The notes beneath the pieces were generated by a model. It had not been told where the DNA came from. It saw only the letters and a program-made list of their open reading frames with translations, and made no database searches. DNA of 64,000 nt from JBLEFH01 sp047345645. Lineage in GTDB: Bacteria; Pseudomonadota; Alphaproteobacteria; Rhodobacterales; Rhodobacteraceae. Location: assembly GCA_047345645.1 (NCBI GenBank), contig JBLEFH010000002.1; one strand, given 5' to 3'. Of the stretch, positions 58,583-64,000 are shown piece after piece. The first letter of the stretch is position 1, and every line of letters starts with the position of its first letter. The translations under genes were made by a program, and so were the position numbers.

Positions 58583-59473
58583 TTACGCCCCACCCGTGGG
58601 CACGCCCGTCCGCTGGCGGCGCATCCCCAAGGTGACGAGCAGCGCGCCCCCGAGGATCATCACCGCGCCGAGGAAGCCCCAGAGGCCGGGATTGTTGCGG
58701 AAGATGATGAGGTCGATCCCGAGCGCCCAGACGAGGCCGGAATATTCCAGCGGCGCGAGCAGGGAGACCGGCGCGATTTTCACCGCTTCGGCGGAGAGCA
58801 CATGGGCCATGCCGCCGAGGGTCCCGACCATGACGAGCAGCATCAGATAGGTGCCGCTCAGGGGCTCCCAGCCGAAGGGCCATGTGCAGAGGCCGACGAA
58901 TGTGGCGGTCACGGCGAAGGACAGCGCGATGGTGGCCGGGCGCTCGGTCCGGGTCATGCGGCGGATATGGATGCGGATGTAAGAGGTGATGCAGGCCATG
59001 CTCAGCCCGGCGGCGACGCCGATCAGCGCGCTGTTGCCGGGAAGGGCGAGCGCCTGCCAGAGCATCGCGATCACGCCGCCCATGCCGAGGGAGGTGGCGA
59101 TGATGATCCGCCGCGTCACCGTCTCGCCGCCGATCAGCGCCGCCAGCGGCAGTGTAAAGACCGGGCCGAGATAGCTCAGCGCCTTGGCATTGGCGACGGG
59201 CAGATAGGCGAGCGAGATGAAGGAGCAGGCCATCGCTCCGGCTCCGAGCAGCCCGCGAATGATGTGGAGTTTGGGATGATTCGTATGCAGCGCCGCCGGA
59301 AGCTGCCCGCGCGCCCACATATAGGCGACGATCACCGGCAGGGACGCGAAGGAGCGCCAGAAGATCACCTGACCGATGGGCACCTCTTGCGTGACGTAAT
59401 GCACCAGCGCCGACATGACCGTGATGAAAAAGGTCGCGACAAGAAACAGGATGGCGGCGCGAGGGGACAGCAT
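58583..59473 (-). CDS. EamA/DMT-family transporter
   Basis: 296 residues with about ten membrane helices in two EamA repeats. The N-terminal repeat ends around SYLGPVFTLPLAALIGGE; the C-terminal repeat has SAEAVKIAPVSLLAPLEYSG with a following GFLGAVMILGGALLV helix. The pair is typical of RhaT/YdcZ-like metabolite exporters. Substrate unknown. It converges on gcrA through a shared terminator region. Confidence 0.87.
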   Translation of the reverse strand: MLSPRAAILFLVATFFITVMSALVHYVTQEVPIGQVIFWRSFASLPVIVAYMWARGQLPAALHTNHPKLHIIRGLLGAGAMACSFISLAYLPVANAKALSYLGPVFTLPLAALIGGETVTRRIIIATSLGMGGVIAMLWQALALPGNSALIGVAAGLSMACITSYIRIHIRRMTRTERPATIALSFAVTATFVGLCTWPFGWEPLSGTYLMLLVMVGTLGGMAHVLSAEAVKIAPVSLLAPLEYSGLVWALGIDLIIFRNNPGLWGFLGAVMILGGALLVTLGMRRQRTGVPTGGA

Positions 59474-59898
59474 GAGAGTCTCCGATGACTATATGTGAGC
59501 GCTAACACAGGGCTCGACGAGAGGCAAGCCGGACGGCGGAAGAGGTGGCTTTTCGGCGTTAAACCGTTAATAAACCTTTAAATAAGCGCAATAAAAGCTT
59601 AACAAATCCGAATTTTGCACGGGTTTTGATCACTTTTGAGTAAAATGCTTACCGTTACGTGAGGTCGTCCCTTGAAACCTGGACCGATAGAGACAAACTT
59701 ATGTTAGCGCCTCGGGGACCTGCGATGTATCCCACCCACCACACCACCACCATCTCGCAGATTCACGAGGCGTTGCCTTCTTTTCATCGGCACTTTAAGG
59801 ACCTTGTTTTTGCGCGGCGCGTGAACAGGTTATAGGCTCGCTTTCATCGCGGGCGGTCGCTGCTCCCCCGTCAGCTATTCGACATAAAGAGGCCGTCC
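59474..59898. other. Intergenic region with AT-rich segment
   Basis: 425 nt between the EamA start (minus) and the MATE start (plus). About 59560-59660 is notably A/T-rich (runs such as TTAATAAACCTTTAAATAA), unlike the surrounding sequence. The region holds one candidate small ORF (59725-59835). Nothing tRNA-like or rRNA-like was seen. It must carry the promoters of both flanking transporters. Confidence 0.6.
59725..59835 (+). CDS. Candidate 36-residue small protein
   Basis: ATG at 59725 with GGGGA six bases upstream. The product starts MYPTHHTTTISQIHEAL and ends DLVFARRVNRL; it is rich in His and basic residues and may be an amphipathic helix in its second half. An in-frame ATG at 59701 adds eight residues. 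It ends 64 nt before the MATE gene. Not recognised; could be a leader ORF or a free small protein. Confidence 0.35.
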   Translation: MYPTHHTTTISQIHEALPSFHRHFKDLVFARRVNRL

Positions 59899-61323
59899 AT
59901 GAGCCAAGCCCGTTTCACCACCGGTTCCACCATGCGTCATGTCATGGTGATGACCCTCACCGGCTCGATCGGGCTGATGTTTACCTTCCTTGTGGACGCG
60001 GCGACGCTGTTCTGGGTTGGCCAGCTTCAGGATGAGGTGCTGATCGCGGCGCTCGGCTATGCGGGCGCGGTGCAGTTTTTCACCGTATCTTCCGGGATTG
60101 GCCTGATGATCGGGGCGCTGACGCTGGTGAGCCGCGCGCTCGGACAGGGCAAGCGCGACGAGGCGCGGCGCACGGCGACGGTGGCGATGATCCTGACGAT
60201 GCTGGTGCAGGCGGTGGTGGCGGGCCTCGTGGTCGTCAACCGCGATGCGCTGCTTGGGCTTTTTGGGGCGAGCGGCGCGGCGGCGGAGGCGGCGTCGCAT
60301 TTCCTGCTCATCACCGTGCCGTCGCTCCCCATCATGGCTGTCGGGATGACCGCCAGCGCCGTTTTGCGCGCCGAGGGCGATGCGACGGGGGCGATGTATA
60401 CCACGCTCATCATGGGCGCGACGGCGATGGTTCTCGATCCGCTGCTGATCATTTACCTCGATCTCGGGATCATCGGCGCGGCGGTCGCCATGGTGATCTC
60501 CCGCTCAACGAGCGTGTTTGTCGGCCTCTGGCTGGTGGTGCGCAAACATGATTTGGCCGCCAAGCCGCGGCTTGGGGACTTCGCGCCCGTACTGCGCCCT
60601 TATTTCGTGATCGCGGGACCGGCGCTGCTCACGCAAATGTCCACCCCCTTCGGCAATGCGGTGTTGACCCGCGCCGTGGCCGAATTTGGCGACAGCGCCG
60701 TCGCGGGCTGGACCGTGGTGCTGCGCCTGACAACCCTCGCCTTTGGCGGCATTTTCGCCCTTTCCGGCGCGATTGGCGGCATCGTCGGGCAAAACTATGG
60801 CGCGGCGCTGATGGAGCGGGTGCGCTCCACCTATCGCGACGCGCTGATCTTCGCGGCCTGCTACACGTTGATCGCCTGGGCGATCATGGCGAGCATTACC
60901 CCTTGGATCGTCAGTATTTTCCACCTCTCGGGCGAGGGCGCGGAGGTGCTGAGGGCCTTCACCCATATCGGCGCGGGCGGGTTCATCTTCGTCGGCGCGC
61001 TCTTCTGCTCCAACGCCGCGTTCAACACGCTGGGCCGCCCGCTCTTCTCCACCGCCGCGAACTGGTTCCGCGACGGCATCCTGATGGCTCCGGCGGTCGC
61101 CGCCATGACCGCCTGGTTCGCCGCGCCGGGCGCGGTTTACGGACAGGCGATTGCAGGCGGGCTCGCCGGGCTGGTGGCAGCGCTCTGGGGGTGGCACTAT
61201 ATAAACAATCTGGAAGCGCCGGTGGCGGCCGATCCCGAAGGATCGCATAGCTACGCCCCGACGGTGTCTGCAGGCAAGGCCGCAGCGGCACTCCCGCTCG
61301 GCCATGGCAAAAAGGAGGCCTGA
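59899..61323 (+). CDS. MATE-family multidrug efflux transporter
   Basis: 474 residues with about 12 helices in two halves. MTLTGSIGLMFTFLVDAATL opens the first bundle; ALGYAGAVQFFTVSSGIGLM and ASAVLRAEGDATGAMYTTL are MatE-type motifs, and SGAIGGIVGQNYGAALMERV appears in the second half. A ~40-residue cytoplasmic tail ends LPLGHGKKEA. It exports cationic drugs or metabolites with Na+ or H+. msrA starts 2 nt after its stop, so the two share a transcript. Confidence 0.92.
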   Translation: MSQARFTTGSTMRHVMVMTLTGSIGLMFTFLVDAATLFWVGQLQDEVLIAALGYAGAVQFFTVSSGIGLMIGALTLVSRALGQGKRDEARRTATVAMILTMLVQAVVAGLVVVNRDALLGLFGASGAAAEAASHFLLITVPSLPIMAVGMTASAVLRAEGDATGAMYTTLIMGATAMVLDPLLIIYLDLGIIGAAVAMVISRSTSVFVGLWLVVRKHDLAAKPRLGDFAPVLRPYFVIAGPALLTQMSTPFGNAVLTRAVAEFGDSAVAGWTVVLRLTTLAFGGIFALSGAIGGIVGQNYGAALMERVRSTYRDALIFAACYTLIAWAIMASITPWIVSIFHLSGEGAEVLRAFTHIGAGGFIFVGALFCSNAAFNTLGRPLFSTAANWFRDGILMAPAVAAMTAWFAAPGAVYGQAIAGGLAGLVAALWGWHYINNLEAPVAADPEGSHSYAPTVSAGKAAAALPLGHGKKEA

Positions 61324-61324
61324 T

Positions 61325-61972
61325 ATGCTCTTTGGACTGAACGACAAATCGACCATGGTGGACCCGGCGAACGCGCTCGATGGCCGCGACCACCCGATCC
61401 CGACCGCCGAGACCCATTATGTCAATGGCCGCAACCTCAAGGATGTGCCTGAAGGGATGGAGGAAATTTTCCTCGGCATGGGCTGTTTCTGGGGCGTCGA
61501 GCGGCTGTTTTGGGATGTGCCCGGCGTCTATGTGACCGCCGTGGGCTATGGCGCCGGCTTTACGCCGAACCCGACTTACGAGGAAGTCTGCACCGGCAAG
61601 ACCGGCCATAACGAGCTGGTCCGCGTGGTCTATGATCCGGCGAAAACGGAGATCGAGACGCTGCTGAAAATCTTCTGGGAAGAGCATGACCCGACCCAGG
61701 GGATGCGGCAGGGCAATGACCGCGGCACGCAATATCGCAGCGGCATTTACACGACGACCGAGGCGCAGGCCGAAGCCGCCACGGCGAGCCGCGACGCCTA
61801 TCAAGCGCGGCTCGATGCGGCTGGCAAGGGCGAGATCACGACCGAAATCCTCCCCGCCGGCCCGTTCTATTTCGCCGAGGACTACCACCAGCAATATCTG
61901 GCGAAGAACCCGAACGGGTATTGCGGGTTGCAGGGGACAGGGTTGAGTTGTCCGATTGGGGTTGGGGTGTGA
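61325..61972 (+). CDS. msrA: Peptide methionine sulfoxide reductase A
   Basis: 215 residues from the ATG at 61325 (MLFGLNDKSTMVDP), with GGAGG upstream; a start at 61304 would overlap the MATE gene. Catalytic Cys54 in FLGMGCFWGVERLFWDVPG. FWEEHDPTQGMRQGNDRGTQ and YYHQQYLAKNP-type FAEDYHQQYLAKNPNGYC are conserved, with a recycling Cys near the end. It reduces Met-S-sulfoxide in proteins. Cotranscribed with the MATE exporter; convergent with the KAP NTPase (3 nt between stops). Confidence 0.96.
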   Translation: MLFGLNDKSTMVDPANALDGRDHPIPTAETHYVNGRNLKDVPEGMEEIFLGMGCFWGVERLFWDVPGVYVTAVGYGAGFTPNPTYEEVCTGKTGHNELVRVVYDPAKTEIETLLKIFWEEHDPTQGMRQGNDRGTQYRSGIYTTTEAQAEAATASRDAYQARLDAAGKGEITTEILPAGPFYFAEDYHQQYLAKNPNGYCGLQGTGLSCPIGVGV

Positions 61973-61975
61973 AAA

Positions 61976-63373
61976 TTAGGTGCTGGCCTCCGGGTCAGCA
62001 CTATCCGCGTCAAAGGCACGGATTTTCATAAGATACTTTTGGCACAAACGCCTAAGCAGCAACTGGCTTTCTTGCTGCTCATGTCCCGGGATATTCGATC
62101 CCAAAGGGCTATTGTACTCATGGTCTATGATCATCATCCACTGAGTTGTGATCAAGCCATCCTCTGATGACACGTCGACTTCATCATCATTAGTATTTCG
62201 AACATTGAACGCTTTATAGATGTCGTTGATCTCCAGTCGTCCCTCTATGGCTTTCTTAAAGGCATCTGGGGCAACCACATTGAGTATGGCCAGTTCGGTA
62301 ACGATGGTGACGCTATAGTCAGGATCATTAGCGAGCTTAGAAGGAATAAGCGCGAGCTTTGTCAGTATTCGCTCTATGTCTCGAAGCGTAAGGGTTTCGG
62401 CGAAGGAAGAACGGTCGATGCAACGCAGCGCGGCACGGGTCCTCTCTTTGTCGATCTCCATTTTTTCAGCCATCTTGCCAAAATATTCTGGACCCATCAG
62501 ATTACCATTTGATCCTCTTTTGGGAAGCAGCATTCCTACATTCACAAACTTCGCCAGATACTTCTGCGCGTCCGTTCCGGCGCCATACCGCGCCCGCACG
62601 CTGTTTGCGAGTTCCTCAAGATTGACGCCAAGGACGAAATGGACATTCGGCACGTCGAAGAAATGTTTGATCGTTTCCAGAACCGAGAGCGCATAGTCAG
62701 GGCGGCAGCGGTCCAACTCGTCGATGGCAATGACGAGTTTCTGGGCTTCGCCGCCTTCGTCTTTGGGCTTGGTCAACTTCTCTAGCGTATTGCGAAATTG
62801 CTCCATTGCATCTTTCTGAGCAGTCTGCTGCGCCCAGAGTTTGTCCAGCGCCTTCTGGGCTTCATCACTTGTCGCACTAACGGCTTCGTTGGCGGCGGCG
62901 GTCGCGACCTCAGATAGTTGAAAAGCCGCAGGCAAAAGTCCCGCTGAAGCGACATTCAATCCTGCCGAAGCCGCAGCTAGGCCAACCCGCATCGCAGGTC
63001 TTTTAAGCTTGTGGAAAAGCTTTTTTGCGTTGTCGGATACGATCGGCTGCGCTGTCTCCGGCTCCAAGAACCGCTCGACGATCACCTGCGTCAGCGACAA
63101 CAGCGGCGTATCCGCATAGTCATGGCGAAAGGCGTCGAAATAGACGGGTTCGGCTTTCGTTTTCTCATCCTTCAAATGCTGACCCACCCAACATTTCAGA
63201 AAGACGCTTTTCCCGCTGCCCCAAGGGCCGTCGAGGGCGATGACCATGGGGTCTTCGATGCGTTCGACGAGATTGGAGAGTTGGGTGGACAGCTCTGTGC
63301 GATCCAGCAGGTCGTGCTTTTCGAAGCCGTCTTCGTAGAGGGTGATGTCGGGTTGGGGAACAATATATTTCAT
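61976..63373 (-). CDS. KAP-family P-loop NTPase
   Basis: 465 residues from the ATG at 63373 (MKYIVPQPDITLYEDGF); the frame goes on to 63442 without support. Walker A is GPWGSGKS (49-56), then the KAP signature YFDAFRHDY (78-86), and Walker B is KLVIAIDELDRCRPDYA (212-228). Between them a small hydrophobic stretch (about 128-152) may insert in or touch the membrane, as is usual for KAP ATPases. FVLGVNLEELANSVRARYG follows. The C-terminal ~150 residues are more A/T-rich in DNA and unfamiliar. KAP NTPases occur in phage defence and membrane signalling; no partner gene is adjacent. Confidence 0.88.
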   Translation of the reverse strand: MKYIVPQPDITLYEDGFEKHDLLDRTELSTQLSNLVERIEDPMVIALDGPWGSGKSVFLKCWVGQHLKDEKTKAEPVYFDAFRHDYADTPLLSLTQVIVERFLEPETAQPIVSDNAKKLFHKLKRPAMRVGLAAASAGLNVASAGLLPAAFQLSEVATAAANEAVSATSDEAQKALDKLWAQQTAQKDAMEQFRNTLEKLTKPKDEGGEAQKLVIAIDELDRCRPDYALSVLETIKHFFDVPNVHFVLGVNLEELANSVRARYGAGTDAQKYLAKFVNVGMLLPKRGSNGNLMGPEYFGKMAEKMEIDKERTRAALRCIDRSSFAETLTLRDIERILTKLALIPSKLANDPDYSVTIVTELAILNVVAPDAFKKAIEGRLEINDIYKAFNVRNTNDDEVDVSSEDGLITTQWMMIIDHEYNSPLGSNIPGHEQQESQLLLRRLCQKYLMKIRAFDADSADPEAST

Positions 63374-63461
63374 ATGGGCACTCTGGCGCGCGCATCGCGG
63401 TTTATCAATTCTTGACCGGACCTCTCCCGCAGGGTAGCGCAAGCGGCAAAGGAGCTTGCCG

Positions 63462-64000
63462 ATGCCCGTGACTTATGCCGCCATTACGACCCTCAATGAT
63501 GAAGAGAGCGCCGCGCGTTTGGCGGATGCGATGGAGGCGCTGTATCCGGAGCCGATCGGGATTGCGCATACGCTGATCGAGGACGGTTCGGAGCGTTGGC
63601 AGGTGGGCGGTTATTTCGATGAAAAGCCGGATCTGGCGGGGCTGGCGCTGCTGGCGTCGATCCATGACGCGCCGGATTTCATTCTCTCCGAGGTGCCCGA
63701 AACCGATTGGGTGGCGCAGGTGCGGCGGGAGCTCACGCCCATCGAGGCGGGGCGGTTTTTCCTTTACGGCTCGCATGATGCGGACAAGCTGCCCGAGGGC
63801 AGGGTCGGGCTCGCGATTGAGGCGGCGATGGCGTTTGGCACGGGGCATCACGGGACGACGCAGGGCTGTCTGATCGCGCTCGACAAGCTGGCGAGCGGCG
63901 GGTTTGCGCCGTCTTCCGTGGCCGATATCGGCTGCGGCACGGCGGTTCTGGCGATGGGGGCGGCGAAGCTTTGGGATGTGCCGACCCTCGCAAGCGATAT
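63462..64000 (+). CDS. prmA: Ribosomal protein L11 methyltransferase (partial, runs off the window)
   Basis: About 179 codons are present, without a stop, from the ATG at 63462 (MPVTYAAITTLNDEESAARL), which has AAAGGAG at a good distance. It shows RFFLYGSHDADKLPEGRVGL, AMAFGTGHHGTTQGCL (the substrate/SAM loop) and SSVADIGCGTAVLAMGAAKL (AdoMet motif I). PrmA trimethylates L11. The C-terminal third lies beyond position 64000. It is divergent from the KAP gene across about 88 nt. Confidence 0.95.
   Translation, partial: MPVTYAAITTLNDEESAARLADAMEALYPEPIGIAHTLIEDGSERWQVGGYFDEKPDLAGLALLASIHDAPDFILSEVPETDWVAQVRRELTPIEAGRFFLYGSHDADKLPEGRVGLAIEAAMAFGTGHHGTTQGCLIALDKLASGGFAPSSVADIGCGTAVLAMGAAKLWDVPTLASD

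Noticed and set aside
1..64000. CRISPR arrays, tRNA or rRNA genes, insertion sequences, integrases
   Set aside because: No regularly spaced repeats, no tRNA-like TTCRA loops in cloverleaf context, no transposase or integrase motifs were seen in any frame by eye; covariance-model and IS searches would be needed to exclude small or degenerate copies.

Overview
The window is GC-rich, densely coded DNA from an alphaproteobacterium, most likely a member of the Rhodobacteraceae (Roseobacter/Rhodobacter group). This rests on a GcrA cell-cycle regulator, a MipZ division-site ATPase, the ffh-rpsP-rimM-trmD-rplS operon with chorismate mutase inside it, the ctaC-ctaB-ctaG-ctaE cytochrome oxidase cluster, a pst operon whose PstA has a long N-terminal extension, and a Hint-domain protein of a kind common in that family. 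No rRNA, tRNA, CRISPR array or insertion sequence was found by eye. The assignment is inference from gene content; no database was searched.

Layout. 1-7.5 kb (minus strand): mipZ, an HPP-CBS membrane protein, then an eight-gene translation operon (ffh, GNAT acetyltransferase, chorismate mutase, rpsP, rimM, trmD, rplS, rpmE) with 1-8 nt overlaps at most joints, and a small secreted protein. 8-16 kb: an MFS exporter, the tRNA hydroxylase trhO, a small membrane protein, an NADP-dependent oxidoreductase, a second MFS protein, zapE and an oxidoreductase-SelD fusion. 16-26.4 kb (minus): mnmH, which uses SelD's selenophosphate to make 2-selenouridine in tRNA, a lipoprotein lytic transglycosylase, RNase R, a small secreted protein, topA, dprA and tldD. 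26.5-36 kb (plus): cytochrome aa3 oxidase subunits II and III with assembly genes (ctaB, ctaG, SURF1), thrC, an M16 peptidase, two GNATs and a GlcD-type flavoprotein. 36-42.8 kb (mostly minus): apt, a NadR-like protein, a flavin reductase, ptsP, lysC and a DUF1178-type protein. 42.8-50.4 kb (plus): phoR-pstSCAB-phoU-phoB with a Pho box before pstS. 50.4-54.8 kb: a Hint protein, a serine hydrolase-GFA fusion, argF and argD. 54.9-56.9 kb: an AT-rich two-gene insert. 56.9-64 kb: an ABC-2 permease, gcrA, an EamA transporter, a MATE exporter, msrA, a KAP-type NTPase and the start of prmA.

The core regions look ordinary for the family. The clearest accessory signal is the AT-rich block at about 54.9-56.9 kb, lying between argD and the gcrA neighbourhood. 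It has its own promoter-like -10 and terminator. It encodes a phospho-receiver protein with no recognisable DNA-binding output, a divergent soluble histidine-kinase-like ATPase, and a possible short third ORF. This is my best candidate for an undescribed system. A solitary KAP-family NTPase (about 62-63.4 kb) is the second accessory candidate. Other points of interest are a NadR-like enzyme that has lost its HxGH motif, a two-enzyme fusion (RBBP9/YdeN-type hydrolase plus GFA domain), an operator-like dyad over the gcrA promoter, and a terminator hairpin just before argD.
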